Source: Bombus terrestris (Eukaryota > Arthropoda > Insecta > Hymenoptera > Apidae). From it: a stretch of 64,000 nucleotides of DNA. The stretch lies in NCBI RefSeq assembly GCF_910591885.1, contig NW_025963562.1, positions 1,116,001-1,180,000 on the forward strand. Reading direction: 5' to 3'. The notes below the pieces were generated by a model. That model was not told where the DNA came from, did not search any database, and saw only the letters and a program-made list of their open reading frames with translations. A program made the translations under genes and the position numbers. The first letter of the stretch is position 1. Each line of letters begins with the position of its first letter. Shown here piece after piece: positions 28,124 to 42,648 of the stretch.

Positions 28124-30490
28124 CGTTATATACAATTACGTTATGACGTATAACGTTATGTACTATTACGTTATGACGTATAACGTTATATACTATTACG
28201 TTATAATGTATAACGTTATATTCCATCACTATAGGACCTATAACGTTATATTGCACCACTATATGACGTACAACGTTATATACTATTACGTTATGACGTA
28301 TAACGTTATGTACTATTACGTTATGATGTATAACGTTATATACTATTACGTTATAATGTATAACGTTATATTCCATCACTGTAGGACCTATAACGTTATA
28401 GTGCACCACTATATGACGTATAGAGTTATATACCATTACGTTATTACGTTTAACGTTATATCGCATCACTATATGACGTACGATGTTTTATAGTATTACG
28501 TTATAACGTTTAACGTTATAATGCACCACTATATGACGTATAACGTTATATCCCATCACTGTAGGACCTATAACGTTATAGTGCACCACTATATGACGAA
28601 TAGCGTTGTATACTATTACGTTATTACGTATAACGTTATATTCTGTTACGTTATGACGTATAACGTTATATCGCATCACTATATGACGTATAACGTTTTA
28701 TTGCCTCTCTTTCGGTCGTATAAAGATATATTGCATCACTGTATGACGTATAACATTATATACTATTACGTTATGACGTATCGCGTTGTATACAATTATG
28801 TTATAACGTATAAAATTATATCGCATCACAATATGAGGTATAACATTATATTGCATCACTATATGACGTATAACGATATATTGCATCACTATACGACGTA
28901 TAACGTTATATACTATTACGTTATAACGTATAACGTTATATACTATTACGTTATAATGTATAACGTTATATTCCATCACTATAGGACCTATAACGTTATA
29001 TTGCAACCACCATATGACGTATAACGTTATATACTATTACGTTATGACGAATAACGTTATGTACTATTACGTTATGACGTATAACGTTATATACTATTAC
29101 GTTATAATGTATAACGTTATATTCCATCACTATAGGACCTATAACGTTATATTGCAACCACTATATGACGTATAACGTTATATACTATTACGTTATTACG
29201 TATAACGTTATATACTATTACGTTATAATGTATAACGTTATATTCCATCACTACAAGGCCTATAACGTTATATACTATTACGTTATGACGTATAACGTTA
29301 TATACTATTACGTTATAATGTATAACGTTATATTCCATCACTATAAGGCCTATAACGTTATATTGCACCACTATATGACGTATAACGTTATATACTATTA
29401 CGTTATGACGTATAACGTTATGTATTATTACGTTTTATACTATAACGTTATATTCCATCACTATAGGACCTATAACGTTATATCGCATCACTATATGACG
29501 TATAACGATATATTGCACCACTATATGACGTATCACGTTATATACAATTATGTTATATCGTATAAAGTTATATCGCATCACAATATGAGGTATAACGTTA
29601 TATACTATTACGTTATGACGTATAACGTTATATACTATTACGTTATAATGTATAACGTTATATTCCATCACTGTGAGACCTATAGCGTTATATTGCACCA
29701 CTATATGACCTATAACGTTATATACTATTACGTTATGACGTATAACGTTATATACTATTACGTTACGACGTAAAACGTTATATACTATTACGTTATAATG
29801 TATAACGTTATATGCCATCACTATAAGACCTATAACGTTATATTGCACCACTGTATGACGTATAACGTTATATACTATTACGTTATGACGTATACGTTAT
29901 ATACTATTACGTTATAATGTATAACGTTATATTCCATCACTGTGAGACCTATAACGTTATATTGCACCACTATATGACCTATAACGTTATATACTACTAC
30001 GTTATGACGTATAACGTTACATACTATTACGTTACGACGTAAAACGTTATATACTATTACGTTATAATGTATAACGTTATATGCCATCACTATAAGACCT
30101 ATAACGTTATATTGCACCACTGTATGACGTATAACGTTATATACTATTACGTTATGACGTATACGTTATATACTATTACGTTATAATGTATAACGTTATA
30201 TTCCATCACTATAAGGCCTTTAACGTGATATTGCACCACTATATGACGTATAACGTTATATACTATTACGTTATGACGTATAACGTTATGTACTATTGCG
30301 TTATATACTATAACGTTATATTCCATCACTATAGGACCTATAACGTTATATCGCATCACTATATGACGTATAACGATATATTGCATCACTATATGGCGTA
30401 TAACGTTATATACTATTACGTTATAATGTATAACGTTATATTCCATCACTGTAGGACCTATAACGTTATAGTGCACCACTATATGACGTA

Positions 30491-33384
30491 TAGCGTTATA
30501 TACCATTACGTTATTACGTTTAACGTTATATCGCATCACTATATGACGTACGATGTTTTATAGTATTACGTTATAACGTTTAACGTTACAATGCACCACT
30601 ATATGACGTATAACGTTATATCCCATCACTGTAGGACCTATAACGTTATAGTGCACCACTATATGACGTATAGCGTTGTATACTATTACGTTATTACGTA
30701 TAACGTTATATACTGTTACGTTATGACGTATAACGTTATATACTATTACGTTATAATGTATAACGTTATATTCCATCACTATAGGACCTATAACGTTATA
30801 TTGCAACCACTATATGACGTATAACGTTATATACTATTACGTTATGACGTATAACGTTATATACTATTACGTTATGACGTATACGTTATATACTATTACG
30901 TTATAATGTATAACGTTATATTCCATCACTCTAAGGCCTTTAACGTGATATTGCACCACTATATGACGTATAACGTTATATACTATTACGTTATGACGTA
31001 TAACGTTATATACTATTACGTTATGACGTATAACGTTATATACTATTACGTTATAATGTATAACGTTATATTCCATCACTATAGGACCTATAACGTTATA
31101 TTGCAACCACTATATGACGTATAACGTTATATACTATTACGTTATTACGTATAACGTTATATACTATTACGTTATGACGTATAACGTTATATCGCATCAC
31201 TATATGACGTATAACGTTTTATTGCCTCTCTTTCGGTCGTACAACGATATATTGCATCACTGTATGACGTATAACATTATATACTATTACGTTATGACGT
31301 ATCGCGTTGTATACAATTATGTTATAACGTATAAAATTATATCGCATCACAATATGAGGTATATCATTATATTGCATCACTATATGACGTATAACGATAT
31401 ATTGCATCACTATACGACGTATAACGTTATATACTATTACGTTATAACGTATAACGTTATATACTATTACGTTGTAATGTATAACGTTATATTCCATCAC
31501 TATAGGACCTATAACGTTATATTGCACCACTATATGACGTACAACGTTATATACTATTACGTTATGACGTAAAACGTTATATACTATTACGTTATTACGT
31601 ATAACGTTATATCGCATCACTATATGACGTACGATGTTTTATACTATTACGTTATAACGTTTAGCGTTATGTTGCATTACTATATGATGCCTAACGATAT
31701 ATACTATTACGTTATAACGTATAACGTTATATACTATTACGTTATAATGTATAACGTTATATTCCATCACTATAGGTCCTATAACGTTATATTGCACCAC
31801 TATATGACGTACAACGTTATATACTATTACGTTATGACGTAAAACGTTATATACTATTACGTTATTACGTATAACGTTATATTGCATCACTATATGACGT
31901 AAGATGTTTTATACTATTACGTTATAACGTTTAGCGTTATGTTGCATTACTATATGATGCATAACGTTATATATTATTAGTTTATAATGTATAACGTTAT
32001 ATTCCATCACTATAGGACCTATAACGTTATATTGCAACCACTATATGACGTATAACGTTATATACTATTACGTTATTACGTATAACGTTATATACTATTA
32101 CGTTATGGCGTATAAAGTTATATACTATTACGTTATGACGTATAACGTTATGTACTATTACGTTATGACGTATAACGTTATATACTATTACGTTATAATG
32201 TATAACGTTATATTCCATCACTATAAGGCCTATAACGTTATATACTATTACGTTATCACGTATAACGTTATATACTATTACGTTATAATGTATATCGTTA
32301 TATTCCATCACTATAAGTCCTATAACGTTATATTGCACCTCTATATGACGTATAACGTTATATACTATTACGTTATGACGTATAACTTTATGTACTACTA
32401 CGTTATGACGTATAACGTTATATACTATCACGTTATAATGTATAACGTTATATTCCATCACTATAAGGCCTATAACGTTATATACTATTACGTTATGACG
32501 TATAACGTTATATACTATTACGTTATGACGTATAACGTTATATACTATTACGTTATAATGTATAACGTTATATTCCATCATTATAAGGCCAATAACGTTA
32601 TATTGCACCACTATATGACGTATAACGGTATATACTATTACGTTATGACGTATAACGTTATGTATTATTACGTTTTATACTATAACGTTATATTCCATCA
32701 CTATAGGACCTATAACGTTATATCGCCTCACTATATGACGTATAACGACATGTTGCATCACTATATGACGTATAACGTTATATACTATTACATTGTAAGG
32801 TATAACGTCATATACTATTAGATTACAAGGTATAACTTTGTATTGCATAACTATAGGACGTCTAGCGACATATTGCATCACTATATGGCGTATAACGTTA
32901 TATACTATTACGTTATAATGTATAACGTTATATTCCATCACTGTAGGACCTATAACGTTATAGTGCACCACTATATGACGTATAGAGTTATATACCATTA
33001 CGTTATTACGTATAACGTTATATCGCATCACTATATGACGTGCGATGTTTTATACTATTACGTTATAACGTTTACCGTTATATTGCATTACTATATGATG
33101 CATAACGTTATATACTATTACGTTATGACGTATAACGTTATATACTATTACGTTATGACGTATAACGTTATATACTATTACGTTATAATGTATAACGTTA
33201 TATTCCATCACTGTAGGACCTATAACGTTATATTGCAACCACTATATGATTTATAACGTTATATACTATTACGTTATTACGTATAACGTTATATACTATT
33301 ACGTTATTACGTATAACGTTATATACTATTACGTTATTACGTATAACGTTATATACTATTACGTTATGACGTATAACGTTATGT
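30491..33384. repeat. Module mosaic, satellite only
   Basis: Contains a partial X module (30,867-31,106), a pyrimidine-rich unit (31,206), two successive D-E(-F)-containing stretches near 31.6 and 31.9 kb, a HOR-A-like stretch at 32,027-32,611, and a diverged relative of the GGTATAACGTC spacer near 32.79-32.87 kb. At 33,250-33,370 the array is a near-pure run of TACG-headed type A units. Confidence 0.7.
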
Positions 33385-34910
33385 ACTATTACGTTCTGAC
33401 GTGTATTGTTATATACTATTACGTTATAATGTATAACGTTATATTCCATCACTATAATGCCTATAACGTTATATACTATTACGTTATGACGTATAACGTT
33501 ATATACTATTACGTTATGACGTATAACGTTATATACTATTACGTTATGACGTATACGTTATATACTATTACGTTATAATGTATAACGTTATATTCCATCA
33601 CTATAAGGCCTATAACGTTGTATACTATTACGTTATGACGTATAACGTTATATACTATTACGTTATGACGTATAACGTTATGTACTATTGCGTTATATAC
33701 TATAACGTTATATTCCATCACTATAGGACCTATAACGTTATATCGCATCACTATATGACGTATAACGATATATTGCATCACTATATGGCGTATAACGTTA
33801 CATACTATTACGTTATAATGTATAACGTTATATTCCATCACTGTAGGACCTATAACGTTATAGTGCACCACTATATGACGTATAGCGTTATATACCATTA
33901 CGTTATTACGTTTAACGTTATATCGCATCACTATATGACGTACGATGTTTTATAGTATTACGTTATAACTTTTAACGTTACAATGCACCACTATATGACG
34001 TATAACGTTATATACTATTACGTTATAACGTATAACGTTATATACTATTACGTTATAATGTTTAACGTTATATTCCATCACTATAGGACCTATAACGTTA
34101 TATTGCACCACTATATGACGTACAACGTTATATACTATTACGTTATGACGTAAAACGTTATATACTATTACGTTATTACGTATAACGTTATATCGCATCA
34201 CTATATGACGTACGATGTTTTATACTATTACGTTATAACGTTTAGCGTTATGTTGCATTACTATATGATGCATAACGTTATATACTATTACGTTATAATG
34301 TATAACGTTATATACTATTACGTTATGACGTATAACGTTATATACTATTACGTTTTAATGTATAACGTTATATTCCATCACTATAAGGCCTATAACGTTA
34401 TATACTATTACGTTATGACGTATAACGTTATATACTATTACGTTATAATGTATATCGTTATATTCCATCACTATAAGTCCTATAACGTTATATTGCACCT
34501 CTATATGACGTATAACGTTATATACTATTACGTTATGACGTATAACTTTATGTACTATTACGTTTTATACTATAACGTTATATTCCATCACTATAGGACC
34601 TATAACGTTATATCGCCTCACTATTTGACGTATAACGATATATTGCATCACTATATGACACTATAACGTTATATACTATTACCTTGTAAGGTATAACGTC
34701 GTATACTATTAGATTACAAGGTATAACTTTGTATTGCATAACTATAAGCCGTATAACGACATATTGCATCACTATATGGCGTATAACGTTATATACTATT
34801 ACGTTATAATGTATAACGTTATGTTCCATCACTGTAGGACCTATAACGTTATAGTGCACCACTATATGACGTATAACGGTATATACTATTACGTTATGAC
34901 GTATAACGTT
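33385..34910. repeat. 1.6-kb tandem duplication, copy 1
   Basis: Matches 35,005-36,590 at offset 1,620, then 1,680 after two extra units (60 bp) in copy 2. The pair shares a private unit with CTGACGTGTATTGTTATAT (33,396 and 35,016) not seen elsewhere in the window. Confidence 0.8.
34205..34910. repeat. 793-bp module, copy 4 (3' end diverged)
   Basis: Matches the module to about 34,910, then runs into plain A and A' units instead of the TTTTATACT junction. Carries AAGTCC instead of AAGGCC at about 34,478, shared with copy 8. Confidence 0.8.
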
Positions 34911-35004
34911 ATATACTATTACGTTATGACGTATAACGTTATGTACTATTACGTTATGACGTATAACGTTATATACTATTACGTTATGACGTATAACGTT
35001 ATGT

Positions 35005-36590
35005 ACTATTACGTTCTGACGTGTATTGTTATATACTATTACGTTATAATGTATAACGTTATATTCCATCACTATAAGGCCTATAACGTTATATACTATT
35101 ACGTTATGACGTATAACGTTATATACTATTACGTTATGACGTATAACGTTATATACTATTACGTTATGACGTATACGTTATATACTATTACGTTATAATG
35201 TATAACGTTATATTCCATCACTATAAGGCCTATAACGTTGTATACTATTACGTTATGACGTATAACGTTATATACTATTACGTTATGACGTATAACGTTA
35301 TATACTATTACGTTATGACGTATAACGTTATATACTATTACGTTATGACGTATAACGTTATGTACTATTGCGTTATATACTATAACGTTATATTCCATCA
35401 CTATAGGACCTATAACGTTATATCGCATCACTATATGACGTATAACGATATATTGCATCACTATATGGCGTATAACGTTACATACTATTACGTTATAATG
35501 TATAACGTTATATTCCATCACTGTAGGACCTATAACGTTATAGTGCACCACTATATGACGTATAGCGTTATATACCATTACGTTATTACGTTTAACGTTA
35601 TATCGCATCACTATATGACGTACGATGTTTTATAGTATTACGTTATAACTTTTAACGTTATAATGCACCACTATATGACGTATAACGTTATATACTATTA
35701 CGTTATAACGTATAACGTTATATACTATTACGTTATAATGTATAACGTTATATTCCATCACTATAGGACCTATAACGTTATATTGCACCACTATATGACG
35801 TACAACGTTATATACTATTACGTTATGACGTTAAACGTTATATACTATTACGTTATTACGTATAACGTTATATCGCATCACTATATGACGTACGATGTTT
35901 TATACTATTACGTTATAACGTTTAGTGTTATGTTGCATAACTATATGATGCATAACGTTATATACTATTACGTTATAATGTATAACGTTATATACTATTA
36001 CGTTATGACGTATAACGTTATAGACTATTACGTTTTAATGTATAACGTTATATTCCATCACTATAAGGCCTATAACGTTATATACTATTACGTTATGACG
36101 TATAACGTTATATACTATTACGTTATAATGTATATCGTTATATTCCATCACTATAAGGCCTATAACGTTATATTGCACCTCTATATGACGTATAACGTTA
36201 TATACTATTACGTTATGACGTATAACTTTATGTACTATTACGTTTTATACTATAACGTTATATTCCATCACTATAGGACCTATAACGTTATATCGCCTCA
36301 CTATTTGACGTATAACGATATATTGCATCACTATATGACACTATAACGTTATATACTATTACCTTGTAAGGTATAACGTCGTATACTATTAGATTACAAG
36401 GTATAACTTTGTATTGCATAACTATAAGCCGTATAACGACATATTGCATCACTATATGGCGTATAACGTTATATACTATTACGTTATAATGTATAACGTT
36501 ATATTCCATCACTGTAGGACCTATAACGTTATAGTGCACCACTATATGACGTATAACGGTATATACTATTACGTTATGACGTATAACGTT
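35005..36590. repeat. 1.6-kb tandem duplication, copy 2
   Basis: Second copy of 33,385-34,910. It has a longer run of identical type A units near 35,250-35,350, consistent with a local gain of two units. Confidence 0.8.
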
Positions 36591-36677
36591 ATGTATTATT
36601 ACTTTTTATACTATAACGTTATATTCCATCACTATAGGACCTATAACGTTATATTGCAACCACTATATGACGTATAA
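35885..36677. repeat. 793-bp module, copy 5
   Basis: Carries TTTAGTGTT instead of TTTAGCGTT and a private TAGACT. Its 3' 542 bp is duplicated immediately downstream. Confidence 0.85.
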
Positions 36678-37219
36678 CGTTATATACTATTACGTTATGA
36701 CGTATAACGTTATGTACTATTACGTTATGACGTATAACGTTATATACTATTACGTTATGACGTATAACTTTATGTACTATTACGTTTTATACTATAACGT
36801 TATATTCCATCACTATAGGACCTATAACGTTATATCGCCTCACTATTTGACGTATAACGATATATTGCATCACTATATGACACTATAACGTTATATACTA
36901 TTACCTTGTAAGGTATAACGTCGTATACTATTAGATTACAAGGTATAACTTTGTGTTGCATAACTATAAGCCGTATAACGACATATTGCATCACTATATG
37001 GCGTATAACGTTATATACTATTACGTTATAATGTATAACGTTATATTCCATCACTGTAGGACCTATAACGTTATAGTGCACCACTATATGACGTATAACG
37101 GTATATACTATTACGTTATGACGTATAACGTTATGTATTATTACGTTTTATACTATAACGTTATATTCCATCACTATAGGACCTATAACGTTATATTGCA
37201 ACCACTATATGACGTATAA
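36678..37219. repeat. 542-bp tandem duplication
   Basis: Repeats the last 542 bp of the 793-bp module ending at 36,677. The length is 18 units plus two 31-mers (GACACT and GCAACCAC). The breakpoint lies inside identical type A units and cannot be placed exactly. Confidence 0.8.
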
Positions 37220-37997
37220 CGTTATATACTATTACGTTATGACGTATAACGTTATGTACTATTACGTTATGACGTATAACGTTATATACTATTACGTTAT
37301 AATGTATAACGTTCTATTCCATCACTATAGGACCTATAACGTTATATTGCACCACTATATGACGTACAACGTTATATACTATTACGTTATGACGTATAAC
37401 GTTATGTACTATTACGCTATGACGTATAACGTTATATACTATTACGTTATAATGTATAACGTTATATTCCATCACTATAAGGCCTATAACGTTATATTGC
37501 ACCACTATATGACGTATAACGTTATATACTATTACGTTATGACGTATAACGTTATGTATTATTACGTTTTATACTATAACGTTATATTCCATCACTATAG
37601 GACCTATAACGTTATATCGCATCACTATATGACGTATAACGATATATTGCACCACTATATGTCGTATCACGTTATATACAATTATGTTATATCGTATAAA
37701 GTTATATCGCATCACAATATGAGGTATAACGTTATATACTATTACGTTATGACGTATAACGTTATATACTATTACGTTATAATGTATAACGTTATATTCC
37801 ATCACTATAGGACCTATAACGTTATATTGCACCACTATATGACGTATAACGTTATATACTATTACGTTATAATGTATAACGTTATATTCCATCACTGTGA
37901 GACCTATAACGTTATATTGCACCACTATATGACCTATAACGTTATATACTATTACGTTATGACGTATAACGTTATATACTATTACGTTACGACGTAA
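37209..37997. repeat. 789-bp module, copy 5
   Basis: Has GTTCTATTCC and ACGCTATGACG, shared with the expanded copies at 44,645 and 52,462. Followed by a D-E-F triad rather than an X module. Confidence 0.8.
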
Positions 37998-38048
37998 AAC
38001 GTTATATACTATTACGTTATTACGTATAACGTTATATCGCATCACTAT

Positions 38049-38841
38049 ATGACGTACGATGTTTTATACTATTACGTTATAACGTTTAGCGTTATGTTGC
38101 ATTACTATATGATGCATAACGTTATATACTATTACGTTATAATGTATAACGTTATATACTATTACGTTATGACGTATAACGTTATATACTATTACGTTTT
38201 AATGTATAACGTTATATTCCATCACTATAAGGCCTATAACGTTATATACTATTACGTTATGACGTATAACGTTATATACTATTACGTTATAATGTATATC
38301 GTTATATTCCATCACTATAAGGCCTATAACGTTATATTGCACCTCTATATGACGTATAACGTTATATACTATTACGTTATGACGTATAACTTTATGTACT
38401 ATTACGTTTTATACTATAACGTTATATTCCATCACTATAGGACCTATAACGTTATATCGCCTCACTATTTGACGTATAACGATATATTGCATCACTATAT
38501 GACACTATAACGTTATATACTATTACCTTGTAAGGTATAACGTCGTATACTATTAGATTACAAGGTATAACTTTGTATTGCATAACTATAGGCCGTATAA
38601 CGACATATTGCATCACTATATGGCGTATAACGTTATATACTATTACGTTATAATGTATAACGTTATATTCCATCACTGTAGGACCTATAACGTTATAGTG
38701 CACCACTATATGACGTATAACGGTATATACTATTACGTTATGACGTATAACGTTATGTATTATTACGTTTTATACTATAACGTTATATTCCATCACTATA
38801 GGACCTATAACGTTATATTGCAACCACTATATGACGTATAA
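38049..38841. repeat. 793-bp module, copy 6
   Basis: Follows a 789-bp module (37,209) almost directly, without the usual X module between. After it, type A units and a GGTATAACGTC-type spacer lead to the 38,985 duplication boundary. Confidence 0.85.
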
Positions 38842-40032
38842 CGTTATATACTATTACGTTATGACGTATAACGTTATGTACTATTACGTTTTGACGGATA
38901 ACGTTATATACTATTACGTTATAAGGTATAACGTCATATACTGTTAGGTTATAAGGAATAACGTTGTATTGCATAACTGTAGGACGTATAACGTTATATT
39001 GCACCACTATATGACCTATAACGTTATATACTATTACGTTATGACGTATAACGTTATATACTATTACGTTACGACGTAAAACGTTATATACTATTACGTT
39101 ATAATGTATAACGTTATATGCCATCACTATAAGACCTATAACGTTATATTGCACCACTGTATGACGTATAACGTTATATACTATTACGTTATGACGTATA
39201 ACGTTATATACTATTACGTTATGACGTATACGTTATATACTATTACGTTATAATGTATAACGTTATATTCCATCACTATAAGGCCTTTAACGTGATATTG
39301 CACCACTATATGACGTATAACGTTATATACTATTACGTTATGACGTATAACGTTATGTACTATTGCGTTATATACTATAACGTTATATTCCATCACTATA
39401 GGACCTATAACGTTATATCGCATCACTATATGACGTATAACGATATATTGCATCACTATATGGCGTATAACGTTATATACTATTACGTTATAATGTATAA
39501 CGTTATATTCCATCACTGTAGGACCTATAACGTTATAGTGCACCACTATATGACGTATAGCGTTATATACCATTACGTTATTACGTTTAGCGTTATATCG
39601 CATGACTATATGACGTACGATGTTTTATACTATTACGTTATAACGTTTAACGTTATATTGCACCACTATATGACGTATAACGTTTTATTGCCTCTCTTTC
39701 GGTCGTATAACGATATATTGTATCACTATATGACGTACAACGTTATATACTATTACGTTATGACGTAAAACGTTATATACTATTACGTTATTACGTATAA
39801 CGCTATATCGCATCACTATATGACGTACGATGTTTTATACTATTACGTTATAACGTTTAGCGTTATGTTGCATTACTATATGATGCATAACGTTATATAC
39901 TAGTACGTTATAATGTATAACGTTATATTCCATCACTATAGGACCTATAACGTTATATTGCAACCACTATATGACGTATAACGTTATATACTATTACGTT
40001 ATTACGTATAACGCTATATCGCATCACTATAT

Positions 40033-40572
40033 GACGTACGATGTTTTATACTATTACGTTATAACGTTTAACGTTATATTGCACCACCATATGACCTATA
40101 ACGTTATATACTATTACGTTATGACGTATAACGTTATATACTATTACGTTATAATGTATAACGTTATATTCCATCACTATGAGACCTATAACGTTATATT
40201 GCACCACTATATGACGTACAACGTTAAATACTATTACGTTATGACGTAAAACGTTATATACTATTACGTTATTACGTATAACGTTATATCGCAACACTAT
40301 ATGACGTACGATGTTTTATACTATTACGTTATAACGTTTAACGTTATATTGCACCACCATATGACCTATAACGTTATATACTATTACGTTATGACGTATA
40401 ACGTTATATACTATTACGTTATAATGTATAACGTTATATTCCATCACTATGAGACCTATAACGTTATATTGCACCACTATATGACGTACAACGTTATATA
40501 CTATTACGTTATGACGTAAAACGTTATACACTATTACGTTATTACGTATAACGTTATATCGCAACACTATAT
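40033..40572. repeat. Two tandem 270-bp repeats
   Basis: Two nine-unit copies, 40,033-40,302 and 40,303-40,572, each starting at a D unit and carrying CACCACCATATGACC. A third D unit follows at 40,573 and then diverges. The same pair is at 55,967-56,236 and 56,237-56,506. Confidence 0.85.
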
Positions 40573-41463
40573 GACGTACGATGTTTTATACTATTACGTT
40601 ATAACGTTTAGCGTTATATTGCATTACTATATGATGCATAACGTTATATACTATTACGTTATGACGTATAACGTTATATACTATTACGTTATGACGTAAA
40701 ACGTTATATACTATTACCTCATAATGTATAACGTTATATGCCATCACTATAAGGCCTATAACGTTATATACTATTACGTTATGACGTATAACGTTATATA
40801 CTATTACGTTATATTGTATAACGTTATATTCCATCACTGTAGGACCTATAACGTTATAGTGCACCACTATATGACGTATAGCGTTATATACTATTACGTT
40901 ATTACGTATATCGTTATATTCTATTACGTTATGTCGTATAACTTTATATACTATTAGGTTATATGGTATAACGTTATATCGAATCACTATATGACATATA
41001 ACGTTTTATTGCCTCTCTTTCGGTCGTATAACGATATATTGCATCACTATATGACGTATAACGTTATATACTATTACGTTATGACGTATCACGTTATATA
41101 CAATTATGTTATAACGTATAAATGTATATCGCATCACAATATGAGGTATAACGTTATATTGCATCACTATATGACGTATAACGATATATTGCATCACTAT
41201 ATGACGTATAACGTTATATACTATTACGTTATAACGTATAACGTTATATACTATTACGTTATAACGTATAACGTTATATACTATTACGTTATGACGTATA
41301 ACGTTATATACTGTTACGTTATAATGTATAACGTCATATACTGTTAGGTTATAAGGTATAACGTTGTATTGCATATCTATAGGACGTATAACGATATATT
41401 GCATCACTATATGACGTATAACGTTATATACTATTACGTTATAACCTATAACGTTATATTCTA

Positions 41464-42267
41464 TTAGGTTATGTCGTTATATACTATTAGGTTATATGGT
41501 ATAACGTTATATCGCATCACTATATGACGTATAACGATATATTGCATCACACTATGACGCATAACGTTATATACTATTATGTTATGACGTATAACGTTGT
41601 ATTGCATCACTATAGGACGTATAACGTTATATTGCATCACTATATGGCGTATAAACTTATACACTATTACGTTATAATGTATAACGTTATATTCCATCAC
41701 TATAGGGCGTATATCGTTATATTGCGTCTCTATATGACGTATAGCGTTATATACTATTACGTTATAATGTACAACGTTATATTCCATCACTGTAGGACCT
41801 ATAACGTTATAGTGCACCACTATATGTCGTATAACGTTATATACTATTACGTTATTACGTATAACGTTATATCTCATCACTACATGACGTACGATGTTTT
41901 ATACTATTACGTTATAACGTTTAACGTTACATTGCACCTCTATATGACGTATAACGTTATATACTATTACGTTTTGACGGATAACGTTATATACTATTAC
42001 GTTATAAGGTATAACGTCATATACTGTTAGGTTATAAGGAATAACGTTGTATTGCATAACTGTAGGACGTATAACGATATATTGCATCACTATAGGACGT
42101 ATAACGATATATTGCATCACTATATGGCGTATAAACTTATAAACTATTACGTTATAATGAATAACGTTATATTCCATCACTATATGGCGTATATCGTTCT
42201 AGTGCATCTCTATATGACGTATAAAGATATATTGCATCACTATATGGCGTATAAAGTTATAAACTAT
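41464..42267. repeat. M5 module, copy 1 (shortened)
   Basis: Starts at the 23-bp truncated unit and includes units with GTATAAACTTATA, GTATATCGTTCTAGTGC and GTATAAAGATATATTGC found nowhere else. This copy lacks 120 bp (four units) near its 3' end relative to the other four. Confidence 0.8.
41473..41495 (+). repeat. 23-bp truncated unit
   Basis: Reads GTCGTTATATACTATTAGG plus TTAT. Relative to the intact form near 40,933 (GTCGTATAACTTTATATACT), seven bases are missing. The same truncation is at 45,607-45,629, 49,622-49,644, 53,514-53,536 and 57,407-57,429, always in the 924-bp module, so all five copies descend from one deletion. Confidence 0.85.
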
Positions 42268-42648
42268 TACGTTATAGTGTATAACGTTATATTCCATCAC
42301 TATAGGTCCTGTAACGCTATATTGCACCACTATATGACCTATAACGTTATATACTATTACGTTATAAGTTATAACGTTATATACTATTACGTTATATACT
42401 ATAACGTTGTATTCCATCTCTATACGACCTATAACGTTATATTCCATCACTATAGGACCTATAACGTTATATCGCATCACTATATGACGTATAACGATAT
42501 ATTCCATCACTATATGACGTATAACGTTATATACTATTACGTTATAATGTATAACGTTATATTCCATCACTGTAGGACCTATAACGTTATAGTGCACTAC
42601 TATATGACGTAAAGCGTTATATACCATTACGTTATTACGTTTAACGTT

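Larger units (their letters stand above)
24661..30490. repeat. HOR-B copy 2 (shortened)
   Basis: Matches copy 1 at offset 7,415 to about 27,140, 7,420 to about 28,240, 6,940 to about 29.1 kb, then 6,880 to about 30,490. The steps are a 5-bp insertion plus unit changes, a 16-unit loss (480 bp) and a 2-unit loss (60 bp). Confidence 0.8.
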
